Numbered from the stretch's first letter, positions 1-6,183 are shown. The stretch is 6,216 nt of DNA from Actinomycetota bacterium (GCA_003157225.1 PMIZ01000475.1:21218-27433), one strand, 5' to 3'. The notes: generated from the sequence alone by a model not told the origin. Made by a program: numbers and translations.

Positions 1-297
1 GGCATCTTCGTGGAGGTCATGAAAGACGTCACCTTCCACCTCGCCCCCATCACCGCCGCGGAAGCCATGAGCATGCTCATGGGCACCCGGTCATACAAGC
101 TGCTGGAAGGCGTGCGCGGGGAGAGTGGAGTCAATCTTGCTGCCATCGGCGAGGCGTTGCAGCGCATCAGTCAGCTGGTCACCGACTTCCCACAGATCGA
201 CGAACTTGACATCAACCCCTTCATAGTCGGCAAACCCGGAGAGGATTCGGTAGCTGCCGACGCACGAATCCAGCTGGCCGCGGGAGGTGCCCGATGA
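1..297 (+). CDS. ADP-forming acyl/acetyl-CoA synthetase, C-terminal fragment
   Basis: Only the last 98 codons are in the window; the 5' part lies off the left edge and the frame is open from base 1. The fragment opens with GIFVEVMKDVTFHLAPIT and contains ELDINPF. Both match the end of the ATP-grasp (ATP-grasp_5) domain of NDP-forming acetate/acyl-CoA ligases, where the DINP segment lies near the metal-nucleotide site. These enzymes interconvert acyl-CoA + ADP + Pi with acid + CoA + ATP in the cytoplasm, through a phosphohistidine. The protein stops soon after the ATP-grasp fold, with no C-terminal GNAT domain of the kind seen in PatZ-like members. Its TGA overlaps the next gene's start as ATGA, so the two are probably translated together. 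Family assignment is firm; whether the full protein is a one-chain alpha-beta fusion or a separate beta subunit cannot be seen. Confidence 0.85.
   Translation, partial: GIFVEVMKDVTFHLAPITAAEAMSMLMGTRSYKLLEGVRGESGVNLAAIGEALQRISQLVTDFPQIDELDINPFIVGKPGEDSVAADARIQLAAGGAR
282..287 (+). promoter_or_regulatory. Shine-Dalgarno site of the CoA-transferase gene
   Basis: GGGAGG, followed by TG, lies 6 nt before the ATG at 294, inside the end of the upstream coding region. It supports that start over later ones and implies re-initiation in addition to ATGA coupling. Confidence 0.85.
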
Positions 298-2210
298 GCG
301 ACAGGCCCAAGCCCGACTACGACACCGACTGGCAGACGCGGTACGCCCACATAACCACGACCGCCGAGCAGGCGGTCGCCAGTATCCGGCCCGGTCAAAG
401 GGTATTCATCGGCAGCGGCGGAGCCCAGCCCCTCCACCTCGTGCAGGCGCTGGTGGCACGGCACGCCGAGTTGGCCGATACTCAAGTGCTCTCTTCGTTG
501 ACCCTTGGCGAGGCTCCGTACGCGTACAAAGAGCTGGCCGACCATTTCTCGGTGAACACGTTCTTCGTCTCGGCGAATGTTAGGAACATGATCCAGGAGG
601 GTTACGGCGACTACACCCCCATCTCGTTCTCCGACATCCCGAGACTGTTTGCGAGCGGCGAGATGCCCATAGACGTCGCTCTGATCCAGGTGACCCCCCC
701 CGACATGCAGGGACGCTGCAGCCTTGGTATCTCCGTGGACATCGTAAAGGCAGCGGCCGCCAACGCCGGCCTAGTGATCGCCCAGGTGAACCCGCAGATG
801 CCTTGGACCCTGGGTGACAGTTTCGTCAGCATCTTCGACCTCGACATCCTGGTCCCGGTGGATGAGCCGCTCATCGAGACCGCCTACGCCGGGTTCATCG
901 ACGACGCGCAAACCGGCGCCTTTGCGTCGGAACCCGGGGACGTGACCCAGGCCATTGGCGAGCACATCGCCTCGCTGGTAGAAGACGGATCCACACTCGA
1001 AGTAGGCATCGGACGTATCCCCCATGCCGTGGTCCCGCTGCTCAGAGAGAAGAAAGACCTAGGCATCCACACAGAGGTCATTACCGACGCCATCACCATC
1101 CTTGTCGACGAGGGCGTCATCACCGGGTCGCAGAAATCCATCGACAGGGGCAAGATCGTCACTACCTTCGCCATGGGCACCAAGAAACTGTACGACTACG
1201 TGGACAACAACCCGATGTTCTCCTTCAACCCGACGGAGTACGTCAACGACCCGTTCGTCATCGGGCAGCAGAACAAGATGGTGGCCATCAACACGGCGCT
1301 GGAGATCGATCTCACCGGACAGGTGTGCGCCGACTCGTTGGGCTCTAGGTTCTACTCGGGCATCGGCGGGCAGGCGGACTTCAACCAGGGCGCCGGGCGC
1401 TCGACCGGCGGGCGCGCCATCATCGCCCTGCCCTCGACCGCCGAAGGAGGCAAGGTCTCGCGCATCGTCGCGACGCTCAAGCCGGGCGCGGGCGTGGTGA
1501 CCACCCGGGGAGCCGTGCACTACGTGGTCACCGAGCACGGCATCGCGTATCTTCACGGCAAGAGCGTCCAGGAACGGGCCATGGCCCTCATCACCATCGC
1601 CCACCCGGACTTCCGCGAGGAGTTGCTCTCGAAGGCAGTGGAGTTCAAGTGGGTGCGCCCGGAGATGAAGGATGTCGAGGGCCGGTTCTTCGTCGGGCCC
1701 AAGGAGGTGCGCACCACCATGCTCCTCGATGACGGGACGCTGGTGAGCTTCCGCGCCATGAACCCCACCGACGAGCCGGGGACCCGCGACCTCTTCTATT
1801 CCCTCTCCCAGGAAACCGTCTACTACCGCTACATGTCGCACATGAAGCGCATCCCCCGCAAGCAGCTCCAGAACTTCGTCTACATCGACCACCGCAACGA
1901 TGTGGCCATCGTGGGAACGGTCCCAGAAGCTCACGGGGAAGAGATCATAGCCATAGGCCGCTACTACCTCGATCAGAAGACCAACCGGGCTGAGGTGGCT
2001 TTCGTGGTGCGCGACGACTGGCAGAAGCAGGGCATCGGGAGCTTCATCATGAAGCACCTGGCAACCATCGCCAAGCGAAACGGCATCGCCGGCTTCACCG
2101 CTGAGGTCATGCGCGACAACAAGCCGATGCAGGCCGTCATCAACCACAGTGGCATGAAGGTGCGGAGCTCCGTGAACGACGGAGTGTTTCACTTCGAAAT
2201 GAACTTCTGA
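294..2210 (+). CDS. Acetyl-CoA hydrolase/CoA-transferase fused to a C-terminal GNAT acetyltransferase
   Basis: The protein has 638 residues. Residues about 20-465 are an acetyl-CoA hydrolase/transferase (4-hydroxybutyrate or succinyl-CoA:acetate CoA-transferase type, class I). Visible landmarks are VGIGRIP at 237-243, LGIHTE with Glu261 as the likely catalytic glutamate that forms the glutamyl-CoA thioester, SGIGGQADF at 355-363 and TEHGIA at 413-418. Residues about 475-638 are a GNAT domain: LFYSLSQETVYYRY at 500-513 resembles the entry to Pat-type protein acetyltransferases, and QKQGIGS at 577-583 fits the acetyl-CoA pyrophosphate loop (Q/RxxGxG). The ATG at 294 follows GGGAGG (282-287) by 6 nt and overlaps the upstream stop. 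The transferase likely moves CoA between acetyl-CoA or another acyl-CoA and an acid, feeding the ligase upstream; the GNAT part may acetylate a lysine on an enzyme. The true acyl substrate is unknown. Fusions of this architecture are known, so it is not an assembly artefact. Confidence 0.93.
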   Translation: MSDRPKPDYDTDWQTRYAHITTTAEQAVASIRPGQRVFIGSGGAQPLHLVQALVARHAELADTQVLSSLTLGEAPYAYKELADHFSVNTFFVSANVRNMIQEGYGDYTPISFSDIPRLFASGEMPIDVALIQVTPPDMQGRCSLGISVDIVKAAAANAGLVIAQVNPQMPWTLGDSFVSIFDLDILVPVDEPLIETAYAGFIDDAQTGAFASEPGDVTQAIGEHIASLVEDGSTLEVGIGRIPHAVVPLLREKKDLGIHTEVITDAITILVDEGVITGSQKSIDRGKIVTTFAMGTKKLYDYVDNNPMFSFNPTEYVNDPFVIGQQNKMVAINTALEIDLTGQVCADSLGSRFYSGIGGQADFNQGAGRSTGGRAIIALPSTAEGGKVSRIVATLKPGAGVVTTRGAVHYVVTEHGIAYLHGKSVQERAMALITIAHPDFREELLSKAVEFKWVRPEMKDVEGRFFVGPKEVRTTMLLDDGTLVSFRAMNPTDEPGTRDLFYSLSQETVYYRYMSHMKRIPRKQLQNFVYIDHRNDVAIVGTVPEAHGEEIIAIGRYYLDQKTNRAEVAFVVRDDWQKQGIGSFIMKHLATIAKRNGIAGFTAEVMRDNKPMQAVINHSGMKVRSSVNDGVFHFEMNF

Positions 2211-2354
2211 GTAGCCACGGGGGCGCACAGGCCTCTCCTCAGTGTGACGCATCAACGTGCAAGGGGGGGCGGTGCGACCTCTGGGTACCCCTCGGGTTGC
2301 GGTGCCGAGCCGCTGAGAAGCGCCGAGATGCAGCGCGCTTCGAGGTGTTTCAGA
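2211..2354. other. Convergent intergenic gap
   Basis: This stretch separates the stop of the CoA-transferase gene from the stop of the minus-strand amidase gene. No convincing coding sequence is present. It holds a G run (2263-2269), a GGGTACCC palindrome (2283-2290) and the hairpin described separately. Transcripts from both sides must end in or near here, but no classical stem plus T run is visible for either direction. Confidence 0.7.
2317..2341. terminator. Weak candidate bidirectional terminator hairpin
   Basis: Perfect 7-bp arms GAAGCGC (2317-2323) and GCGCTTC (2335-2341) enclose an 11-base loop. The hairpin lies between two converging genes, where a shared terminator would be expected. 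On the plus strand it is followed by a short T-containing stretch (GAGGTGTTT); on the minus strand it is followed by CTCAGCGG, with no T run. The long loop and poor tail make it weak; Rho-dependent ending is equally possible. Confidence 0.3.
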
Positions 2355-3158
2355 TCAGCCGAACAGGTCGCGCCGACGATGACGCTGCACAGGCATGCGC
2401 TCGCGCACGGAGCGGAGGTGCTCCAGATCGAGTTCCGCCAGCAGGGTATCCGTACGCTCGCGGCATTGAGCCACGATCGTTCCCCACGGATCCACGACCA
2501 TGCTGTGGCCATAGTTCTCCCTGCCGCGCGCGTAGCGTCCCCACTGGCCGCAGGCGGCCACATAGCAGCCGTTCTCGATGGCGCGGGCGCGGAGGAGAGG
2601 CTCCCAATGGCTGATGCCGGTTGGCACTGTGAAGGCGGCTGGCAGCAGCAGCACGTCGGCGCCCCGGTCCGCCAGCGCGTGGAATAGCTGGGGAAACCGC
2701 AGGTCGTAGCAGATGGCGAGGCCGGCCATTACCCCGTCGCAGTCGCACACGACCACCTCGTTGCCCGGAGTGATGGCCGCCGACTCCGAGTACTCAAGAC
2801 CGTCGGGCAGCCTCACATCGAACAGGTGCATCTTGCTGTAACGCGCGATCTCCAGGCCGGCACGGTCGAAGACGAGACTGGTGTTGTGCCGCTTGCCGTT
2901 GCGAAGTTCGACAAGGCTGCCGCAGTGGACGAAAATGCCGTATTCCCGAGCCCTGTCGCGAGCCCATTCCGTGCTCGGCCCCGGGATCTCTTCCGCCGCC
3001 GCCGCATTGGCTTCGTCCAAGCCATGGAAGTTGAACATCTCAGGGAGCAGGACTAGGTCGGCGCCCTGGGCCGCCAGACGGTCGATCGCCTCGCCAGCTG
3101 CGGCCAGATTGGCGGGTCTGTTCTGACGGGAGTTGAGTTGGGCCAAGCCGATCTTCAT
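2355..3158 (-). CDS. Carbon-nitrogen hydrolase of the nitrilase superfamily, Nit1/Nit2 (omega-amidase) type
   Basis: A cytoplasmic amidase of 267 residues from the ATG at 3158, or 269 from a GTG at 3164. Counting from the GTG, the Glu-Lys-Cys triad is visible: Glu42 in LLPEMF, Lys111 in SKMHLF and Cys152 in AICYDLRF. LRARAIENGCYVAA (191-204) and YGHSMVVDPWG (218-228) are typical of Nit1/Nit2 proteins, which hydrolyse the amide of deaminated glutathione or of alpha-ketoglutaramate; the ending near MPVQRHRRRDLF is also typical. Length is normal for the family. Both starts have a possible SD: GGAG (3169-3166) is 7 nt before the ATG and GGGGAG (3177-3172) is 7 nt before the GTG. The ATG is preferred because the family usually begins MKI. 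It is the last gene of the minus-strand run, 65 nt after the second DUF47 gene; a link with phosphate uptake is not evident. The precise substrate cannot be read from sequence. Confidence 0.9.
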   Translation of the reverse strand: MKIGLAQLNSRQNRPANLAAAGEAIDRLAAQGADLVLLPEMFNFHGLDEANAAAAEEIPGPSTEWARDRAREYGIFVHCGSLVELRNGKRHNTSLVFDRAGLEIARYSKMHLFDVRLPDGLEYSESAAITPGNEVVVCDCDGVMAGLAICYDLRFPQLFHALADRGADVLLLPAAFTVPTGISHWEPLLRARAIENGCYVAACGQWGRYARGRENYGHSMVVDPWGTIVAQCRERTDTLLAELDLEHLRSVRERMPVQRHRRRDLFG

Positions 3159-3177
3159 CGCCACGCTCCGGCTCCCC

Positions 3178-3221
3178 GGTGGCCGCCCTCGCAGGACCTT
3201 GGTGGCGGGAGCCCGGCCACC
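3178..3221 (-). promoter_or_regulatory. Mutually exclusive hairpins ahead of the amidase SD
   Basis: In the minus-strand transcript GGTGGC (3221-3216) can pair with GCCACC (3206-3201) across a 9-base loop. Alternatively GGTGGCC (3221-3215) can pair with GGCCACC (3184-3178), which directly abuts the GGGGAG SD-like site (3177-3172). The two structures compete for the same 5' arm. This could tune amidase translation or read-through from the phosphate genes, but short GC-rich repeats of this kind also arise by chance. Confidence 0.25.
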
Positions 3222-3223
3222 AC

Positions 3224-3868
3224 TTACTCGTCCTCGATGTACTCCAGGGCCATATGCCGCAGAAGCTCAGCGTTCTGGCTGCAACGGTCGGCTATGTGTT
3301 CGAGCCGTTCTATGATGGCCTTGAGCTGGTGGAAGGTCTTGAAGTCGATGTCCATGTCGAACATCAGCCGGTAGATCTGCGCAAAAACGTCATCGGCCCG
3401 GCTCTCGATCTTGTCGACCGCCCCCGCAAGCTTGATGGCTTCTCGCAGGTCGGTGCCCATGGCCACCACGGCATCGCGGAGCACCCTGACCGCCTCCAGA
3501 TCGACCTTGGCCATCTCGACCAATAGCTGCCTGGGTTCGGCGGGAAGGGAGAGCCGGCGCATGGAGATGCGGTCCGCCGCCCCGGCGGCCAGGTTGGCTA
3601 TGTTGTCCATCGATCCGACCAGCCGAGCCAGGTCGGCCCTGTGCATCGGAAACACCCCGCCCAGCGATACCTGGTCAAGGATGGCTTCCTTGGTGTCGTC
3701 CGCCGCGCTCTCGAGTCGGTCCATCTCTTTGGCAGATTGCGCCAGTTCCTCGTAGTTCTCCGAGGAGAAGCGCTCGACGACGTCTTGGAGCTTCTCGACG
3801 ATCACCACCACTTGGTCGGTGAACTTGGCGAGTCTGGCAAGAACCTGCCCTTCGCGCTCCTTGCCCAT
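3224..3868 (-). CDS. DUF47 (PhoU-like) phosphate transport regulator, second copy
   Basis: A 214-residue, almost entirely helical cytoplasmic protein of the DUF47/PhoU_div family (TIGR00153 type), which accompanies and controls PiT phosphate transporters. PhoU-style ExxxD metal-binding motifs are seen as ESAAD (53-57) and ESRAD (155-159), one in each three-helix half. Strongly conserved blocks are RADLARLVGSMD (77-88) and KAIIERLE (183-190). It is about 70% identical, by hand count over 197 aligned positions, to the copy upstream of pit. The ATG at 3868 aligns with the MGK start of that copy, but its SD is poor: GGAAGG lies 13 nt away. The frame is open back to the pit stop, which is in the same frame, and a much better SD sits 5 nt before an ATA at 3943. 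The N-terminus is therefore uncertain by up to 25 residues. The gap to pit is 84 nt with the ATG start. Confidence 0.9.
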   Translation of the reverse strand: MGKEREGQVLARLAKFTDQVVVIVEKLQDVVERFSSENYEELAQSAKEMDRLESAADDTKEAILDQVSLGGVFPMHRADLARLVGSMDNIANLAAGAADRISMRRLSLPAEPRQLLVEMAKVDLEAVRVLRDAVVAMGTDLREAIKLAGAVDKIESRADDVFAQIYRLMFDMDIDFKTFHQLKAIIERLEHIADRCSQNAELLRHMALEYIEDE

Positions 3869-3948
3869 GGCATCGATAGCGCCTTCCAGCGTGGTCTCGC
3901 CACCGAGCGTGCGTCTGATGCGGTTGAGTCGCGAACTGGCTATGTCGT

Positions 3949-3954
3949 CTCCCT
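3949..3954 (-). promoter_or_regulatory. Orphan SD overlapping the pit stop
   Basis: AGGGAG (read 3954 to 3949) overlaps the TAG stop of pit and lies exactly 5 nt before an ATA codon (3943-3941) in frame with the second DUF47 gene. No ATG, GTG or TTG stands at the usual distance. It may serve a non-standard start, be the relic of an ATG changed to ATA, or be chance. Confidence 0.4.
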
Positions 3955-4975
3955 ACATCACCCAGTGAAGGAGATAGTAGAAGAGGGCAGCCACGATGGC
4001 GCAGAACGGAAAGGTGACCACCCAGGCCAGCATGATAGCACGGAAGACTTTCCAGCTGACCCCGCCCAAATGGCTCGCCAGGCCGGTCCCCGTAACGGCC
4101 GAAGTGACAACGTGCGTAGTGGAGACCGGCAGTCCAACGATAGACGCCACCTGGATGATGATGGCTCCACCGCATTCCGCGCTGAATCCGTTGATGGGGT
4201 GCAGCTTGGTAATCCGTTCCCCGAGCGTGCGGATCAAGCGGAAGGAGCGCACCGAAAGGAACGTGCCGACGGCCATGGCCGCGGCGCAGGCCAGAATCAC
4301 CCATAGCGGAAAGCCATGCAGCTTGACGTACTCCTTCGCGCTCAGCCCCTGTTGCGCCGCCAGGAAGATTACTATGATACCCATGACCTTGGTGGCGTCG
4401 TTAGAGCCGTGACTGAACGAGACCCAGCTCGACGAGAGGATCTGCATGCGTTTGTAGAAGCGGTCGGCCTTGGCCATGTCCATGCGCATCTTGGCGAAGA
4501 ACAGCCGGCTCAGCCGCATGAGCACATAGCCGGCGATAATGCCGAGAAACGGCGAGATGAGCAGGGCGAGAAAGACGAGCAGCACCTTGTGCCAGTTGAT
4601 GCCTCCCGGGCCCAGGGCGGCCAGCCCTGAGCCGAGCAATCCGCCGACAAGTGCGTGCGACGAACTCATAGGCAGAGCCCACAACCAGGTGAGGATCTCC
4701 CAGACACAAGCGCCCAGAAGAGCGGCGATGACCAGATGGGCGCTGGCATCCTGGGCCTTGATGATGCCGCCGATAGTCACCGCCACGGCCGCGCCCATAA
4801 CCAGGGGACCGACGAAGTTGAAAATGGCCGCGAGTCCGATGGCGAACCGGGGTTTGAGAGCTCCGGTGTAGATGACCGTGGAGACGGCGTTGCAGCCGTC
4901 GTGAAAGCCGTTTAGCATGTCGAAGACCAGGGCGACCGCTACTACGGCGACCAACAGTCCCGTGCCGCCGCTCAA
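3953..4975 (-). CDS. pit: PiT-family inorganic phosphate transporter
   Basis: A membrane permease of 340 residues with about ten hydrophobic segments, importing phosphate (often as metal-phosphate) with protons or sodium. The two inverted PiT repeats are visible: NGFHDGCNAVST (22-33) with PMSSSHALVGG (102-112) in the first half, and SHGSNDATK (188-196) with PVSTTHVVTS (283-292) in the second. A polar stretch with FFAKMRMDMAKADRFYKRM (159-177) forms the central cytoplasmic loop. The TTG at 4975 is chosen as start: it overlaps the stop of the preceding gene as TTGA and has GGAGG (4990-4986) 10 nt upstream. The ATG at 5038 would add 21 polar residues lacking family similarity and overlap the DUF47 gene by 67 nt. 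Flanking DUF47 genes on both sides fit the usual pit-DUF47 pairing but double it. Family identity is near certain; the TTG start is likely. Confidence 0.95.
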   Translation of the reverse strand: MSGGTGLLVAVVAVALVFDMLNGFHDGCNAVSTVIYTGALKPRFAIGLAAIFNFVGPLVMGAAVAVTIGGIIKAQDASAHLVIAALLGACVWEILTWLWALPMSSSHALVGGLLGSGLAALGPGGINWHKVLLVFLALLISPFLGIIAGYVLMRLSRLFFAKMRMDMAKADRFYKRMQILSSSWVSFSHGSNDATKVMGIIVIFLAAQQGLSAKEYVKLHGFPLWVILACAAAMAVGTFLSVRSFRLIRTLGERITKLHPINGFSAECGGAIIIQVASIVGLPVSTTHVVTSAVTGTGLASHLGGVSWKVFRAIMLAWVVTFPFCAIVAALFYYLLHWVM

Positions 4976-5619
4976 GTTCTCCCGTCCTCCAGGTATTCTA
5001 GAGCCATGTGGCGAAGGAACTCGGCATTCTCGCAGCACCGGTCGGCCACCTTCTCAAGACGCTCGATGATGGCCTTGAACTGATGGAACGTCTTGTAGTC
5101 GGTGTCCCAGTCGAACATAGCCTGATAGAGCTGGTCGAACACGTCGTCGCCCCTGCTCTCTATCTTGTCCACTTCTCGCGCCAACTTCACGGCCTCGTTC
5201 AGGTCGGCGGCCATCGCCGCCACCGCATCGCGGAGGACGCTCGTAGCTTCCACATCCACTTGCGCAAGCCGCACCAATAGCTGGTTCATAGCGGGCGGAA
5301 GCGAGAACCTCCGCATGGAGATGCGGTCGGCCGCACCGGCAGCCAGGTTCGCGATCCCGTCCATGGATCCGACCAGGCGGGCGAGGTCGGCCCTGCTGAG
5401 TGGGAAGATCGCTTCAGAGGCAAGCTTGTCCAGGATAGTTTCCTTAGTGTCGTCGGCGGCGCTCTCGAGTTGGTCGAGCTCGCGGGCCGACTCGGCCAAT
5501 TCCTCGTACCGGTCGTTGGCGAATCGCTCGACCACGTCCTTCAGCTTCTGGACCATGACAACCACTTCGTCGGCAAACAAGCCGACCTCGCGCAGTATCT
5601 GTACTTCCCCCTTGCCCAT
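4972..5619 (-). CDS. DUF47 (PhoU-like) phosphate transport regulator, first copy
   Basis: A 215-residue helical cytoplasmic protein of the DUF47/PhoU_div family, expected to regulate the PiT transporter encoded directly downstream. ExxxD motifs occur as ESAAD (52-56) and ESRGD (154-158), matching the two metal sites of PhoU-like six-helix folds. The ATG at 5619 is chosen because AGGAG (5629-5625) sits 5 nt upstream and because its MGK start lines up with the paralogue at 3224-3868. A GTG at 5643 would add 8 residues but would overlap the small upstream ORF. The stop overlaps the pit start as TTGA, so regulator and transporter are probably made in a fixed ratio. The N-terminal third (through VVERF) and the region around 66-75 differ most from the second copy, while the core blocks are identical, suggesting duplication followed by some specialisation. 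Confidence 0.92.
   Translation of the reverse strand: MGKGEVQILREVGLFADEVVVMVQKLKDVVERFANDRYEELAESARELDQLESAADDTKETILDKLASEAIFPLSRADLARLVGSMDGIANLAAGAADRISMRRFSLPPAMNQLLVRLAQVDVEATSVLRDAVAAMAADLNEAVKLAREVDKIESRGDDVFDQLYQAMFDWDTDYKTFHQFKAIIERLEKVADRCCENAEFLRHMALEYLEDGRT
4986..4990 (-). promoter_or_regulatory. SD site deciding the TTG start of pit
   Basis: GGAGG (read 4990 to 4986) lies inside the last codons of the first DUF47 gene, 10 nt before the TTG at 4975. A second purine stretch, GGGAGA (4983-4978), lies nearer. Together with the TTGA stop-start overlap this supports translational coupling of pit to the DUF47 gene. Confidence 0.65.
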
Positions 5620-5624
5620 GATCG

Positions 5625-5629
5625 CTCCT
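5625..5629 (-). promoter_or_regulatory. SD site deciding the start of the first DUF47 gene
   Basis: AGGAG (read 5629 to 5625) is 5 nt before the ATG at 5619. It overlaps the TAG stop of the 27-residue ORF (5630-5628), so ribosomes finishing that ORF end on this SD. Confidence 0.8.
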
Positions 5630-5711
5630 ACATTATCAGCCACGCGACCGTGGTCGCGACCACCAGCGCAAGCACTAGCAGAAGCTGTCTGGCCCTGGAC
5701 GAGACGGTCAC
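5628..5711 (-). CDS. Small single-span membrane protein (27 residues), hypothetical
   Basis: A short open frame filling the gap between the lipoprotein and first DUF47 genes. It starts at GTG (5711-5709), overlapping the lipoprotein TGA as GTGA, and stops at TAG (5630-5628), which overlaps the AGGAG of the next gene. The product begins MTVSSRARQ, then has an unbroken hydrophobic run of about 18 residues from LLLVLALVVATTVAWLIM. Two arginines ahead of the helix predict an N-in, single-pass inner-membrane peptide. There is no good SD of its own, so expression would rest on coupling to the lipoprotein. No family is recognised. It could interact with PiT or with the lipoprotein, as mini-proteins of transport operons often do, but this is inference. 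The alternative is a non-coding linker that happens to be open; the exact fit at both ends and the clean hydrophobic profile argue against that. Confidence 0.5.
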   Translation of the reverse strand: MTVSSRARQLLLVLALVVATTVAWLIM

Positions 5712-6154
5712 TTGCTCGTCTGGACCAGGGTCCACAGCTCGGATTCGACCTCCATCAGGGTATCCAGCGGCCTCTGAACCGCGGCCTGAGCTTGGGCGAC
5801 CGTGGCATTGGTGGGCAGGGAGTTGGCCGCCTTCTCGACGGCCTTCCAGGCTTCATTGCCGGCGTCGGCGTCGGCCCAGCCCATGGCCTTGGCGGCAGCT
5901 GCGACCTTCTGCCATTTCGCCGCCATGTCACTATCGGCAGCCTTGACGTCGGCCGCGACCGTACCGTCGGCGCCGCCCGTGAGAGCGTTCTGCACCGCGC
6001 CTGCGGACATCTCGAAGTCACTGAGTGCGGCAGTGAGCGTTGCCTTGCCTTTCACGTTCAGAGCAGCCCCACTGCCTCCGCACCCGGCCACCATGACGAC
6101 GGCCGTGAGCAGTACCATCACGGTGAGCAGAAACAGCGGCGTCTTCGCTCTCAA
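5708..6154 (-). CDS. Lipoprotein of unknown function heading the phosphate operon
   Basis: A 148-residue exported protein. The N-terminus has MRAK, a hydrophobic stretch (about 6-23) and a lipobox VAGC with Cys25 as the predicted lipidated residue, followed by GGSG as a flexible spacer. The mature part is rich in Ala, polar and probably all helical, with Trp at about 81, 92, 102 and 141; no known domain, catalytic motif or metal site is recognised. The start is TTG (6154-6152), supported by a strong AGGGAGGG (6167-6160) 5 nt upstream; the next ATG lies within the signal peptide. It is the first gene of the minus-strand run and its stop overlaps the 27-residue ORF as GTGA. Position suggests an envelope helper or sensor for phosphate uptake, but nothing in the sequence proves phosphate binding. 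The lipoprotein call is strong; function is unknown. Confidence 0.8.
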   Translation of the reverse strand: MRAKTPLFLLTVMVLLTAVVMVAGCGGSGAALNVKGKATLTAALSDFEMSAGAVQNALTGGADGTVAADVKAADSDMAAKWQKVAAAAKAMGWADADAGNEAWKAVEKAANSLPTNATVAQAQAAVQRPLDTLMEVESELWTLVQTSK

Positions 6155-6159
6155 GTGAA

Positions 6160-6167
6160 CCCTCCCT
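6160..6167 (-). promoter_or_regulatory. SD site deciding the TTG start of the lipoprotein
   Basis: AGGGAGGG (read 6167 to 6160), 5 nt before the TTG at 6154, is an almost ideal SD and offsets the weak start codon. Confidence 0.75.
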
Positions 6168-6183
6168 CTGCTAGCACTAGGTA

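Noticed and set aside
1059..2255. Long minus-strand open frame (398 codons) opposite the CoA-transferase gene
   Set aside because: It is the antisense of a well-supported gene in high-GC DNA; the product is a His/Val/Asp-rich string with no recognisable domain.
2244..2687. Plus-strand open frame covering the convergent gap and the end of the amidase gene
   Set aside because: Mostly the antisense of the amidase; no domain, and its start lies in non-coding sequence without an SD.
4976..5038. N-terminal extension of pit from the ATG at 5038
   Set aside because: It overlaps the DUF47 gene by 67 nt, lacks PiT similarity, and a TTG with SD and stop overlap explains the start better.
5620..5643. 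GTG start at 5643 for the first DUF47
   Set aside because: The ATG at 5619 has AGGAG at 5-nt spacing and matches the start of the paralogue.
6171..6180. CTAGCACTAG, two CTAG words two bases apart, just upstream of the lipoprotein SD
   Set aside because: Only 4-bp self-palindromic arms; too short to claim an operator. A similar AGCACTAG in the mini-ORF (5671-5678) looks coincidental.
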